Shown here: positions 8,223-16,136 of the stretch, piece by piece | How positions within the stretch are numbered: the first letter of the stretch is position 1 | Layout of the letters: the number at the start of each line of letters is the position of its first letter | Source of the DNA: a virus | Length of the DNA: 37,060 bases | Virus record (IMG/VR): IMGVR_UViG_3300046004_000552 | Location: 1 to 37,060 of that record | Reading direction: 5' to 3' (one strand) | Program-made: the position numbers and the translations under genes | Notes under the pieces: model-generated | Told to the model about the DNA's origin: nothing | Seen by the model: the letters and a program-made list of their open reading frames with translations, nothing else | Database searches by the model: none

Positions 8223-10303
8223 TGAAACCGACAAAGCTGACAAAAGACCAAATCCAAAACACGCTCACCACGGCAATCAAGGAAGCTGTGGACTTCGTGG
8301 AAAGCGAAATCGCGCCAGATCGGATCAAGGCCCAGCGCTATGTTGACGGAAAGGTCGATCTGAGCCACGAAGAGGGGCGGTCAAAGATTGTCGCCACTAA
8401 GTGCCGCGATACACTGCGGGCAGTCAAGCCGTCCCTGATGCGGGTGTTCTTGCAGGCTGACAAGCCTGTGGAGTTCATTCCGCGCAGTCCACAAGCTGCG
8501 ATTGAGGCGGATCAGAAAACAAACTACGCGCAGTATGTGTTTGAAAAGAACGGCGGCTTTATGCTGCTGTCTGATGCAATTGACGACGCGCTAAAGAAAA
8601 AGGTCGGCATCCTAAAGGTGTATCACCAAGAGGAAACCGACGCCGAGATTGACGAATACACAGGGTTGACTGAAGATCAGGTGGCGCTGATTAAAATGGA
8701 CCCAGAAGTTGAGGTGATCGAGGAAGAGATTGAGGTTGAGGCCGTCATTGACCCCACTGGCGTTGTAATTCAGCCCCCAATTTATGAGATGAAAGTGTCC
8801 CGCACGTCGCGGCGCGGTGAAATCAAGATTGATACGGTCGCGCCGGAAGACTTCTTTGTTGATCGGTCAGCCAAGTCGATTAAGGATTGCTACGTTTGCG
8901 GCCATAGCACAGAAGCCCGCGTTGGGGATCTGGTTGCGATGGGGTTTGACTTCTCGGAGGTCTACGATCTGTCAGGCGTCAATGATAGCGGCGTGTACGG
9001 TGAAGAAAACCTGCAACGCAACGGGTGGGATGACGCATCGGACCAAGATGCAAATGATCCATCTATGCGGAAGGTGCAATTCACAGAAGCTTATATGCGG
9101 ATGGATATTGAAGGCATCGGCGTTCCGAAGCTATATAAATTCCTGTGCGCTGGTCAGAAATACACCGTCCTCGACTATGAACTGGCGGACGTGAACCCGT
9201 TTGCTGTGTTCGAGGTTGATCCTGAGGCGCATACGTTCTTCGGTCGGTCTCTGGTGGAAATCATCATTGAGGATCAGGACGCCAGCACGTCGCTCTTGCG
9301 CGGGATGCTGGACAATCTTGCGATGCTGAATAACCCGCGTCTGGTGGTCGGGCCTGGCGTCAACATGGAAGATGTGCTGAACAACGAGATCGGCGCGATC
9401 ATCCGCACAAAGGACATTGGGCAACTGCGCGAAATCACCATCGGCGGGGCTGCAACGGCTATTCTGCCCGCGATGATGTATTACGATGAAGCAATTCGCG
9501 GCAAGACTGGCGTATCTGGGGCTGGCATGGGCCTTGATGCGGATGTTCTGCAATCTCAGACCGCGCAGGGTGTCAACGCCGCTGTGCAGGCCGCTAATCA
9601 AGTGTCAGAGCTTATCGCGAGGCACTTGGCCGAAGGCGGGATGAAGCAGCTATTCCAGATCATCGCGCAACTGGCACGGCAGAACCCTAACCCTGAAGAA
9701 ATGATGCGGGTGAATGGTCAATTCATGCCTGTTGATCCGAGGTCTTGGACTTCAGCAATTGATATGTCTGTGAACGTGGGCCTTGGCACTGGCAAGCACG
9801 AAGAAAAGGCCATGGTCCTGCGCGAAACCCTGCAAACGCAGATGGGCATCTGGCAATCATATGGCCCGCAAAATGGAATTGTAACGATGACGCACATTCG
9901 CCAGACCTTGGCGGATATCCTGCGGCATAGCGGCATGTATAACGCTGATCGGTATTACGCGCCGATGAATGCCGAAACGGAACAACAGTTGATGGCGCAG
10001 GCAGCGCAAGCCGCACAAGGGCAGCAGCCGCAGGGCGATCCGAATGCAGCATTCTTGCAGGCAGAGCAGATGAAAACATCGGCCCGCGTTCAAGCTGACA
10101 TGGCTAAAACTGCACTTGACGCGAAGCGACTGCAAATGGATGACGACCGCGAGCGGGATAAAATGGCGCAGGACTTGGCGATTAAGGTCGCGGAAATCTT
10201 GGCAAAAACAGGCATTCAATTGAATACTCAAAGCCTGAAGGCAGAGCAAGCAATGCCGCGACCAATGCAGCCGCAAATTGGTGGGATGATGCCAAATGTC
10301 TGA
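8222..10303 (+). CDS. Portal protein, P22-like
   Basis: 693 residues, a normal length for a P22-type portal. The family pattern is clear: an N-terminal helical region (RYVDGKVDLSHEEGRSKIVA) and RDTLRAVKPSLMRVF, then PEDFFVDRSAKSIKDC in the wing. The region with SLVEIIIEDQDASTSLLRGM and LDNLAMLNNPRLVV follows, and the C-terminus is a long Gln/Ala-rich helix (residues ~590-690), as expected for a barrel. Twelve copies would form the ring at the unique vertex through which DNA is packed and ejected. Start overlaps the previous stop; the end overlaps the next small gene by 8 nt. The position after the ejection genes rather than after terL is unusual. Confidence 0.85.
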   Translation: MKPTKLTKDQIQNTLTTAIKEAVDFVESEIAPDRIKAQRYVDGKVDLSHEEGRSKIVATKCRDTLRAVKPSLMRVFLQADKPVEFIPRSPQAAIEADQKTNYAQYVFEKNGGFMLLSDAIDDALKKKVGILKVYHQEETDAEIDEYTGLTEDQVALIKMDPEVEVIEEEIEVEAVIDPTGVVIQPPIYEMKVSRTSRRGEIKIDTVAPEDFFVDRSAKSIKDCYVCGHSTEARVGDLVAMGFDFSEVYDLSGVNDSGVYGEENLQRNGWDDASDQDANDPSMRKVQFTEAYMRMDIEGIGVPKLYKFLCAGQKYTVLDYELADVNPFAVFEVDPEAHTFFGRSLVEIIIEDQDASTSLLRGMLDNLAMLNNPRLVVGPGVNMEDVLNNEIGAIIRTKDIGQLREITIGGAATAILPAMMYYDEAIRGKTGVSGAGMGLDADVLQSQTAQGVNAAVQAANQVSELIARHLAEGGMKQLFQIIAQLARQNPNPEEMMRVNGQFMPVDPRSWTSAIDMSVNVGLGTGKHEEKAMVLRETLQTQMGIWQSYGPQNGIVTMTHIRQTLADILRHSGMYNADRYYAPMNAETEQQLMAQAAQAAQGQQPQGDPNAAFLQAEQMKTSARVQADMAKTALDAKRLQMDDDRERDKMAQDLAIKVAEILAKTGIQLNTQSLKAEQAMPRPMQPQIGGMMPNV

Positions 10304-10547
10304 GATCAAACGCAAAGCAATGGAGGCGCGGGCGCTAATGGCTGACCGCGCTTTTCAGGATGTCATAGCTGAAATCAAGGCTGATGCGGTGGCATTGTTT
10401 TTGCGTTCCAAATGTAGTATTGAGGACATGCAGGCTGCACATGATCGTGTGCAGGCAACAGAAACCTTTCTCGACGCGTTGCGGGCGCGAATTGACGCCG
10501 AAACGATAGAGGATAAAAAGAAGGCTCAGGACCGCCATGGCGACTGA
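10296..10547 (+). CDS. Small helical protein between portal and scaffold
   Basis: 83 residues, highly charged and predicted almost wholly helical (MSEIKRKAMEARALMADRAF, then ADAVALFLRSKCSIEDMQ). It overlaps the portal gene by 8 nt and the scaffold gene by 11 nt, so it belongs to the head-assembly unit. Small genes at this place are common in related podoviruses but have no agreed function; a chaperone or assembly-factor role is only a guess. No domain is recognised. Confidence 0.65.
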   Translation: MSEIKRKAMEARALMADRAFQDVIAEIKADAVALFLRSKCSIEDMQAAHDRVQATETFLDALRARIDAETIEDKKKAQDRHGD

Positions 10548-11475
10548 CGAAACGATGGAAGCTGCTGTTGAAAAAATGTTCGCGCCGATTGTGGCAGAGC
10601 AGGATGATGACGTTCTTGAGGAAGTCCAAGACGACGCAGTTGAAGCCGAAACCGCTGATGATGACGTGGCGGAAGAAGAAACGTCAATCGAAGACGAGGA
10701 TGAAGACACAGAAGACGCCGATCCTGAGCCAGCCTCTAAATTCACCGTCAAAGTTGACGGCACGGAAGTTGAGGTTTCGCTTGATGATCTAAAGCGGTCC
10801 TATTCTGGGCAGGCTTACATCCAGAAGGGTATGCAGGAAGCTGCGGAGGCCAAAAAGCAGGCAACCACTCTTTATGAAACCCTTCAAAAGCAGCAGTCGG
10901 AATTCCTTAGCGTTGTGCAACAAGTGCAGCAACAAGGCTTCCAACGTCCACCCCAAGAGCCTGATATGGCGATGATGGATAGTGACCCCATCGGATACAT
11001 GCAGGCAGAGGCACGATATCGCAAAGAAATGAGCGCTTTCGTGCAGCAGCAACAGCAATTGCAGCAGGTGCAAGCGCAACAGTCCCAACTCCAAGAGCGG
11101 GCTATGCAGGAATATCTGAAAGAGCAATTGAACGTCTTGCAGTCGAAAATTCCAGAATTCTCTGACGCCAAAAAAGCAGGGGAATTGCGGGCGAAACTGA
11201 TCAAGACGGGGGCGGAAGCATATGGCTTTTCTGAGGCTGAATTGGGCGGCATCACTGATGCGCGTCATGTTCAGGTTCTACATGACGCCGCAAAATGGCG
11301 TGAGCTTCAAGCGAGTAAGGCCGTGGCGAAAAAGCCGCATGAGGCACCTCGCAGCGTGAAGCCCGCAGGAAAGCGGCCTGAGCCAATGCAATTGACTACT
11401 GCAAGAAAGCTGGACCAAGCGCGTAAGTCGGGGAAGCCAGAGGCTTTCATCGATCTTATGTTCAAACGCAATTGA
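10537..11475 (+). CDS. Capsid scaffold protein
   Basis: 312 residues with the layout of a podovirus scaffold. A very acidic N-terminal third (about residues 20-65, almost all D and E) is followed by a short conserved KFTVKVDGTEVEVSLDDL block at about 68-85. Then comes a long Gln-rich coiled coil (QQQQLQQVQAQQSQLQ) and a basic C-terminal tail (KKPHEAPRSVKPAGKRPEP) ending in FIDLMFKRN, the usual coat-binding end. It lies directly before the major capsid gene, as expected. It would template procapsid assembly and leave before or during DNA packaging. No protease gene was recognised nearby. Confidence 0.8.
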   Translation: MATDETMEAAVEKMFAPIVAEQDDDVLEEVQDDAVEAETADDDVAEEETSIEDEDEDTEDADPEPASKFTVKVDGTEVEVSLDDLKRSYSGQAYIQKGMQEAAEAKKQATTLYETLQKQQSEFLSVVQQVQQQGFQRPPQEPDMAMMDSDPIGYMQAEARYRKEMSAFVQQQQQLQQVQAQQSQLQERAMQEYLKEQLNVLQSKIPEFSDAKKAGELRAKLIKTGAEAYGFSEAELGGITDARHVQVLHDAAKWRELQASKAVAKKPHEAPRSVKPAGKRPEPMQLTTARKLDQARKSGKPEAFIDLMFKRN

Positions 11476-11488
11476 ATAGGAGCCGATC

Positions 11489-12445
11489 ATGGCGCAACCG
11501 ACCAATACCATCGACAGCTACGATATCCGTGGCATTCGTGAAGACCTTGAGGATGTCATCTATGACATTTCCCCCGAGGAAACCCCGTTTTACACTGCCT
11601 GCGGAAAGGCAACCGCTTCGGCAACCTACCACGAATGGCAGACCGACGCCCTGCGCGCATCGGCTACCAACGCGCACATTGAAGGCGACGACACCGTTGC
11701 TGAAACGCGCACCGCAACTGTGCGTCTGGGCAACTACACCCAGATCTTCAAAAATGCGGTGAACATTCCTGGCACTGACTCTGGCTTGAAAAAGGCAGGC
11801 CGTGGCCGCGAAATGGCGTTCCAAGTGCTGAAGGTTGCCAAAGAGCAAAAGCTCGACATCGAAAAAGCACTGTTTGCAAACCAAGCCCGGTCGGCTGGTT
11901 CCAGCGTTGCTGCCCGATATCTGGCTGGTGCGCCTGCATGGCTCTACACCAATACCAACTTCCAGAGCGGTTCCAGCGGTGCGGACCCGACTGGCGACGG
12001 CACCAATGCGCGGACTGACGACGGCACCCCGACTGCGTTCTCGCAAACCAAGTTCGACGCGACGATGACTGACATTTGGCGTTCCGGCGGAAAGCCTGAC
12101 ACGGTTTACCTGTCGGCATTTCAAATGAACGTCGCGCAGGGGTTCACTGGTAACAATAACCAGAACTCTGTGATCGATGCTGCAAAAAACAAGGTCGTAA
12201 AATACATGTCGATCTATGTTACCGCATATGGCACGATTGAATTCAAGCCGACGCGTGAAAACCGTTCGCGTGATGTGTTCATTCTTCAGTCCGATATGTG
12301 GGCCGTCGGTGTTCTTCGGGCTACGCGCAACGAAGAGCTGGCGAAGACTGGCGACAATGAAAAGCGCCAAGTCATCACCGAATTGACGCTGATCTCGAAG
12401 AATGAAAAAGCTTCGGGCGCGATCTACGATAATACAACTTCGTGA
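11489..12445 (+). CDS. Major capsid protein (DUF5309 / SU10-type, HK97 fold)
   Basis: 318 residues. The N-terminal part (DISPEETPFYTACGKATA, then EWQTDALRA) and the E-loop-like block (TRTATVRLGNYTQIFKNAV) are typical of the DUF5309/SU10 major capsid family. The C-terminal part includes DTVYLSAFQMNVAQGF and FILQSDMWAVGVLRA. The start has a good ribosome-binding site (AGGAG eight bases upstream of ATG). Scaffold precedes it and a strong hairpin terminator follows directly, which would raise the relative yield of capsid mRNA 3' ends. Codon use is noticeably biased to C/G-ending codons compared with neighbours, consistent with high expression. Confidence 0.88.
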   Translation: MAQPTNTIDSYDIRGIREDLEDVIYDISPEETPFYTACGKATASATYHEWQTDALRASATNAHIEGDDTVAETRTATVRLGNYTQIFKNAVNIPGTDSGLKKAGRGREMAFQVLKVAKEQKLDIEKALFANQARSAGSSVAARYLAGAPAWLYTNTNFQSGSSGADPTGDGTNARTDDGTPTAFSQTKFDATMTDIWRSGGKPDTVYLSAFQMNVAQGFTGNNNQNSVIDAAKNKVVKYMSIYVTAYGTIEFKPTRENRSRDVFILQSDMWAVGVLRATRNEELAKTGDNEKRQVITELTLISKNEKASGAIYDNTTS

Positions 12446-12452
12446 CTTTGAG

Positions 12453-12475
12453 CGGGCGGAATAATCCGCCCGTTT
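12453..12475 (+). terminator. Hairpin terminator after the major capsid gene
   Basis: A perfect 8-bp stem CGGGCGGA / TCCGCCCG with loop ATAA, followed by TTT. It begins 7 bases after the capsid stop codon. The short U-run suggests a partial terminator, allowing some read-through into the decoration genes. Confidence 0.75.
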
Positions 12476-12501
12476 AACCTTCCCAATAAAAGGAGGCTTC
12501 C

Positions 12502-12942
12502 ATGCCCTCTCAATATTTTGACACCTACGGGATCGTTACGGTCACGGCTTCGACTGTTACGATCACCGCCGATGGCTATGTAGGCCAGCGGATCATCATG
12601 AACCGCGCGGCTGGTATTACCGCAACGCTTCCGGCTGCTACTGGATCTGGCAACCGATACGAGTTCATCGGTCTGGTAGACGCATCTGGTTCGCAAATCG
12701 TCAAGGTCGCAAACTCGACTGATGTGATGATGGGCTGGGCCGCGCTTGGCAACGACACTGCCGCATCGTCCAACTTCTATACGGCGGACACTTCGGACAC
12801 CATCACCTTGGACGGTTCCACCAAGGGCGGTTACAAGGGCTGGCGCATTGTCTGTGATGACGTGGCCAGCGGCTTCTGGGCCGTAACTGTGGCGTCTGAG
12901 GCTTCCGGCACTGAGGCCACCCCGTTCTCTGCGACGGTATAA
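12502..12942 (+). CDS. Putative capsid decoration protein
   Basis: 146 residues, beta-rich, with many Thr, Ser, Gly and Ala and few charges (TVTASTVTITADGYVGQRI, ATLPAATGSGNRYEFIG). A very strong ribosome-binding site (AAAGGAGG) precedes the ATG, which signals high output. The position directly after the major capsid gene, between two hairpins, is where head decoration or head-fibre proteins usually sit. The assignment rests on place and composition; I cannot name a family with certainty. Confidence 0.55.
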   Translation: MPSQYFDTYGIVTVTASTVTITADGYVGQRIIMNRAAGITATLPAATGSGNRYEFIGLVDASGSQIVKVANSTDVMMGWAALGNDTAASSNFYTADTSDTITLDGSTKGGYKGWRIVCDDVASGFWAVTVASEASGTEATPFSATV

Positions 12943-12949
12943 CCAAATC

Positions 12950-12972
12950 AGGCGGGGTTAATAGCCCCGCCT
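12950..12972 (+). terminator. Hairpin after decoration gene (weak terminator)
   Basis: An 8-bp perfect stem AGGCGGGG / CCCCGCCT with loop TTAATAG starts 8 bases after the stop at 12942. There is no U-run, so it may act as an mRNA-stabilising 3' hairpin or a partial terminator rather than a strong stop. Confidence 0.5.
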
Positions 12973-12988
12973 AGCCAATGAGGTTTGC

Positions 12989-13312
12989 ATGATCCTGGTA
13001 ACTATCACCGCTGATGCGGGCGACTATCTGGCAGGCGACACGATGACGCTGGGTGACGCGCAAAAGATCAAAAAACAGCACGGGGCTTTTGACTATGAAA
13101 CTGCGCGAGGAAATGCAGGTAGATGGCGATCACTTGGTGATCAAGCAGACCCACGACTTCAACCCAGTGCTGGAGAGAGCGAGCCAGTTGCGCGAGATCG
13201 GGGCGGCGAAGTTCGGGGAGAGCCGACTGGTGGGAGTAATCCCGATGAAGCTGTGGGCCGAGTGGGCCAAGAAGTGGGGCGTAAGCGCGGGCGACCACGC
13301 CGCAATGCGTGA
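12989..13312 (+). CDS. Small ORF of unknown function overlapping the next gene
   Basis: 107 residues. Only the first ~35 (MILVTITADAGDYLAGDTM, then TLGDAQKIKKQHGAF) look like ordinary protein. The ATG has a GAGG ribosome-binding site. From 13095 onward the frame overlaps a better-supported gene in another frame for 218 nt, and there it reads as a Gly/Arg/Glu-rich sequence ending KRGRPRRNA. That ending resembles the tails of some small phage head proteins, so a true overlap is possible. A frameshift or a much shorter real product is also possible. Function unknown. Confidence 0.35.
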   Translation: MILVTITADAGDYLAGDTMTLGDAQKIKKQHGAFDYETARGNAGRWRSLGDQADPRLQPSAGESEPVARDRGGEVRGEPTGGSNPDEAVGRVGQEVGRKRGRPRRNA

Positions 13313-13379
13313 TGTTGTGGCGCGTGAAATGAACAATTCAGACAACGCGCACTTCCGCGTTTGGCAGGGGAAATACTGA
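13095..13379 (+). CDS. Conserved phage protein of unknown function
   Basis: 94 residues from the ATG at 13095. It has the recurrent phage pattern of an N-terminal VIKQTHDFNPVLERASQLRE block, then VGVIPMKLWAEWAKKWGV and a C-terminal DNAHFRVWQGKY. Proteins of this type are widespread in structural regions of phages of alpha- and gammaproteobacteria but lack an agreed function; head-tail completion is sometimes suggested. The frame is open upstream to 13053, but the matching part starts at 13095. It overlaps the previous ORF out of frame and ends one base before the next ATG. Confidence 0.75.
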   Translation: MKLREEMQVDGDHLVIKQTHDFNPVLERASQLREIGAAKFGESRLVGVIPMKLWAEWAKKWGVSAGDHAAMRDVVAREMNNSDNAHFRVWQGKY

Positions 13380-13380
13380 A

Positions 13381-13722
13381 ATGGCACTTACTATTCAACG
13401 ACTGCCAGCGCGTCACCGCACGATTGTAACGTGGGCGGCTGAAACCACGGCGGCAAACTCCAGCATCAAGCCGTATGAGCCTGAAACGTCAATGGCGGTT
13501 TCATCAATTCAGGTTGCAGGGACGTTTGGCAGTGCTACCGTCACATTTCTTGGCTCCAATGATGGGACGACATACACGGCAATCAAAGACAACCTCGGCA
13601 ACGCGATCAGCGTAACGGCTGCGGGGCAATTCGAGCTTTCCACCGCCTATCGGTATTTCAAGCCAAGCATCAGCGGCGGAACGGGCGACAGTCTGAACGT
13701 GTATTTGCTGCACTGGGGCTGA
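13381..13722 (+). CDS. Putative beta-sandwich decoration protein
   Basis: 113 residues with an Ig-like or jelly-roll strand pattern: SSIQVAGTFGSATVTFLGS, NDGTTYTAIKDN, FELSTAYRYFKPSISGG and a terminal LNVYLLHWG. The sequence is short, soluble and without signal or membrane segments. It lies between the decoration gene and the head-spike-like gene, so a capsid-surface or head-fibre-base role is inferred. It is followed by the next ATG after one base. Confidence 0.55.
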   Translation: MALTIQRLPARHRTIVTWAAETTAANSSIKPYEPETSMAVSSIQVAGTFGSATVTFLGSNDGTTYTAIKDNLGNAISVTAAGQFELSTAYRYFKPSISGGTGDSLNVYLLHWG

Positions 13723-13723
13723 T

Positions 13724-14821
13724 ATGGATCATGCAGCAATTCGGCGCAGGCGGCGGGCGTGTGGGTTTGTTCCGTCAGCTATGTTCTCAGACGGCAGCAA
13801 CGGCCTGCTGTGGGACTACTCCGCGACGACGGGCCTCTACTCCGACAACCTCGGCACAACGCCGCTAACCGCGCCTGACACGGGCGTAGGGTTGGTAGCG
13901 GATCGGTCGCGGGTGCGGTCGCCTGTCACGGCATACGGTGGCGCGCAAGCGTCGCAATCGTTCAAGCCGAAGTGGGGCAGAGCGCCTGTGTCGCGGCGGA
14001 ATTTGCTGACGTATACGCAGCAGTTTGACAATGCGAGTTGGGTGAAGACTTCTGGCTCTGGGGGGGCAAGCCCAACAGTTACGGCTAACAATGCTATTGC
14101 CCCAGATGGAACGATGTCCGCCGATTTAGTTGTTTTTTCGGCTGTTTCGGGTGTGGGTTTTTCTATCATCAATCAGCTTGTTGGCACATCCCTTCCATCT
14201 GTTATCTTGAAAGGCTCCACTTGGATTAAAGCGGCAACATCTGGTGATGTCGGGAAGACGATCTACGCTTACAATTCAGGCGTAACCAATCTTAAAGCGC
14301 ACGTTCTTACTTCCGATTACCAACGCATTGATACAACAGGTGTATTAGCGAATACTACCTATCAGTTGATTTTTGGCTCAGTCGGCGCATCACTCGGCGG
14401 TTCTGACCAGTCTTCTTTTGGCGTTCACATTTGGGGCGCACAACTCGAACTCGGCTCCACCGCCACCGCCTACCAAGCCGTCGCCTCCACCTACGACATG
14501 ACCGAAGCGGGGGTGTCGTCATACGGCTATATCCGCCCTGACCGCACCGACGATGTGCTGTCCACGGTGCTGACGCTGGCGCAGACGGGCGATGTAGCGG
14601 TGTTCGGGCGCACTGGGTCCAAGATTGAGAGCGGACTGATTTATGGCGCAGGGGCGACGTTCAGCCTTGGCGCTACCACGGTCACGGGCATGTCGGCGGG
14701 TGTTCTCGCTGCGGTCGGTGATGTCGTTGGGGTGTTGGCTATCGGGCGGGCGCTGACTACGGCGGAAAAGGCTTCGACATTGGCATATTTTCAGGCGCGC
14801 GGCGCGGGGGCATGGCTATGA
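13724..14821 (+). CDS. Head spike/fibre-like protein with carbohydrate-binding-type domain
   Basis: 365 residues. After a basic N-terminus (RRRRRACGF) comes a central segment that starts RRNLLTYTQQFDNASWVK and continues through GSTWIKAATSGDVGKTIY to GVHIWGAQLELGSTATAYQ. This is the pattern of the phage head-spike-fibre / carbohydrate-binding beta-sandwich domain found in virion surface proteins. The C-terminus (GVLAIGRALTTAEKASTLAY) resembles the end of a LamG-like domain. It probably projects from the capsid and binds glycans. The codons in 14040-14400 appear more AT-rich than the flanks, which may mark exchange of the binding domain. Confidence 0.6.
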   Translation: MDHAAIRRRRRACGFVPSAMFSDGSNGLLWDYSATTGLYSDNLGTTPLTAPDTGVGLVADRSRVRSPVTAYGGAQASQSFKPKWGRAPVSRRNLLTYTQQFDNASWVKTSGSGGASPTVTANNAIAPDGTMSADLVVFSAVSGVGFSIINQLVGTSLPSVILKGSTWIKAATSGDVGKTIYAYNSGVTNLKAHVLTSDYQRIDTTGVLANTTYQLIFGSVGASLGGSDQSSFGVHIWGAQLELGSTATAYQAVASTYDMTEAGVSSYGYIRPDRTDDVLSTVLTLAQTGDVAVFGRTGSKIESGLIYGAGATFSLGATTVTGMSAGVLAAVGDVVGVLAIGRALTTAEKASTLAYFQARGAGAWL

Positions 14822-15138
14822 CAATCTCAGCTTTCCTGATCATCCCCGCCGCATATAAACTCGCCGCAAACGCTGTCGGGCTGGCAATGGGCTGGGGACC
14901 GAACAACTATGACGGTGTGGCGCTGTCAGCCGATGGTGGCGCTACGGTGACGCACTGGGCGTGCCGCACGGATGTTGATCAGGTGTTTCTCGACCTGCTG
15001 GCAAACCCGCCTGCGATTGACGGTGTGGATGCGGTGCTAGCCGCGCTGGATGTGAACCTGTCGGAAACGCTGTGGGGCATCGATCATGCAACGGCGGTGA
15101 TGGCTGACAAGGGATTGGTGAGGGTTGGCGATGCGTGA
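14812..15138 (+). CDS. Small protein of unknown function
   Basis: 108 residues, starting inside the end of the previous gene (10-nt overlap; a second ATG lies two codons in). It begins with a hydrophobic stretch (ISAFLIIPAAYKLAANAVG) and then has a soluble acidic part (VDQVFLDLLANPPAIDGVDA). It has the look of a virion or accessory protein linked to the spike-like gene. No family is recognised. Its end overlaps the next gene by 8 nt. Confidence 0.55.
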   Translation: MAMTISAFLIIPAAYKLAANAVGLAMGWGPNNYDGVALSADGGATVTHWACRTDVDQVFLDLLANPPAIDGVDAVLAALDVNLSETLWGIDHATAVMADKGLVRVGDA

Positions 15139-15346
15139 CAAACTCCTCCACTTTGCCGCTGGCGCTATCATCGCAGCACCGATCACATGGATTGGCTATC
15201 CGATCAACGCCGTAATTGTCGCGGGTCTGGCAGGCATCGCTAAGGAATACATCGATCGGGCCACGGGCAACGGAACGCCTGAGCTGGCTGACTTTATCGC
15301 AACCGTCATGGGTGCTGCCGTGGTGGCTGCGCTGATGGCACATTGA
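15131..15346 (+). CDS. Small two-helix membrane protein, lysis region
   Basis: 71 residues from ATG 15131 (a TTG at 15125 gives two more residues but lacks better support). Two hydrophobic helices are visible, LLHFAAGAIIAAPITWIG plus VIVAGLAGIAKEYIDR, and LADFIATVMGAAVVAALM at the end. The KLLHFAAG...AGLAGIAKE pattern is common in small phage membrane proteins next to endolysins. It may be a holin-like or accessory lysis protein; which of several small membrane proteins here is the true holin cannot be settled from sequence alone. Confidence 0.6.
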   Translation: MRDKLLHFAAGAIIAAPITWIGYPINAVIVAGLAGIAKEYIDRATGNGTPELADFIATVMGAAVVAALMAH

Positions 15347-15356
15347 GGATACCGAC

Positions 15357-15641
15357 ATGGTTAAAACGACAGACGACGAACACCAACTGATTGCCACGAT
15401 GCAGCGCGACGTTGCCGATATGAAGGCGCTGATGCGGCGGATGCGGACATGCGCGCTTGACCTGATGAAGATCAACACAGACGCAGGCCGTCTTGAGCAG
15501 GCGAATGATGCGATGATCTGGGCTGGCGCAATTATGGAGGCCCACGGCAAACTCATTCAGGCGCATGGCGCGGCATCGCATGCGCTCATTCGCGGGTTCG
15601 ACAACGGCGGCGAGATTGTCGCAATGGGGCCGGGTCGGTGA
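15357..15641 (+). CDS. Small helical protein of unknown function
   Basis: 94 residues, strongly helical and charged (HQLIATMQRDVADMKALMRR, then GRLEQANDAMIWAGAIMEAH) with no membrane segment. A GAGGAT ribosome-binding site precedes ATG. The stop overlaps the next GTG (GTGA). It is embedded in the run of small genes leading to the endolysin. Function unknown. Confidence 0.55.
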   Translation: MVKTTDDEHQLIATMQRDVADMKALMRRMRTCALDLMKINTDAGRLEQANDAMIWAGAIMEAHGKLIQAHGAASHALIRGFDNGGEIVAMGPGR

Positions 15642-16132
15642 GCGATCTACAGATCATCTACGCGCTATGGCTTGCCGGGGTGTTTATCGCATTCCGGCCA
15701 GTTTTTGCAATGTGGGTGGTGCTGGCAAACATGCTGGCAATGCTGGCAATTTGCGGCCTGATGGATATTGGGGTTCTTATCAGATCCGATGCTACGCTGT
15801 TTATCATGCTGGTCGATCTGGTTTCAGGCGTGGTTCTGGCCCTGCGCGGCGGTGTATCGCGGGCGCTGGCATGGGGCTACGCTGCAACTGTATGCCTGTA
15901 TAGCCTAAATATCATTCTGGCGGTTTCCTTAGATACAACTTTTGCGCTAGTATACGTCATATGCTTTGCTCAATTAGGGGTGCTGACGATTGGATCAGGC
16001 GGTGATAATGGTTATCGCAATCGCCGTAGATTTGGCGCTTCTGCTGTTTCTGGTTCAATATCGCACCGAAACGATGGCTTGGCTGGTGTCAGCGTGGCGT
16101 TGGTTTCTCGCGGCGATGGGGTGGCAGAATGA
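15638..16132 (+). CDS. Multi-pass membrane protein, lysis region
   Basis: 164 residues, GTG start overlapping the previous stop. Residues ~5-118 contain four or five hydrophobic helices (IIYALWLAGVFIAF, MWVVLANMLAMLAICGLMDI, TLFIMLVDLVSGVVLAL, AATVCLYSLNIILAVSL). The last ~45 residues turn polar and repetitive (NRRRFGASAVSGSISHRN), which coincides exactly with a well-formed 42-residue membrane ORF in another frame. So the C-terminal part may be of little functional importance or reflect a frameshift. Role unknown; possible lysis accessory. Confidence 0.55.
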   Translation: MSDLQIIYALWLAGVFIAFRPVFAMWVVLANMLAMLAICGLMDIGVLIRSDATLFIMLVDLVSGVVLALRGGVSRALAWGYAATVCLYSLNIILAVSLDTTFALVYVICFAQLGVLTIGSGGDNGYRNRRRFGASAVSGSISHRNDGLAGVSVALVSRGDGVAE

Positions 16133-16136
16133 CTGA
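16008..16136 (+). CDS. Possible 42-residue membrane protein nested in the preceding gene
   Basis: An ATG at 16008 opens a 42-codon frame encoding MVIAIAVDLALLLFLVQYR and then a Trp-rich amphipathic end (SAWRWFLAAMGWQND). It lies out of frame with the gene at 15638 and overlaps the next gene by 8 nt. GTG 16002 and TTG 15990 are alternative starts. The sharp change of the outer frame from membrane-like to polar at exactly this point favours coding here. Products like this are found among holins and antiholins, but this is inference. Confidence 0.4.
   Translation: MVIAIAVDLALLLFLVQYRTETMAWLVSAWRWFLAAMGWQND

Noticed and set aside
11462-12370. 302-codon minus-strand frame opposite the major capsid gene
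   Set aside because: It arises from strong codon bias of the capsid gene; no domain is seen and it would be convergent with the most highly expressed late gene.
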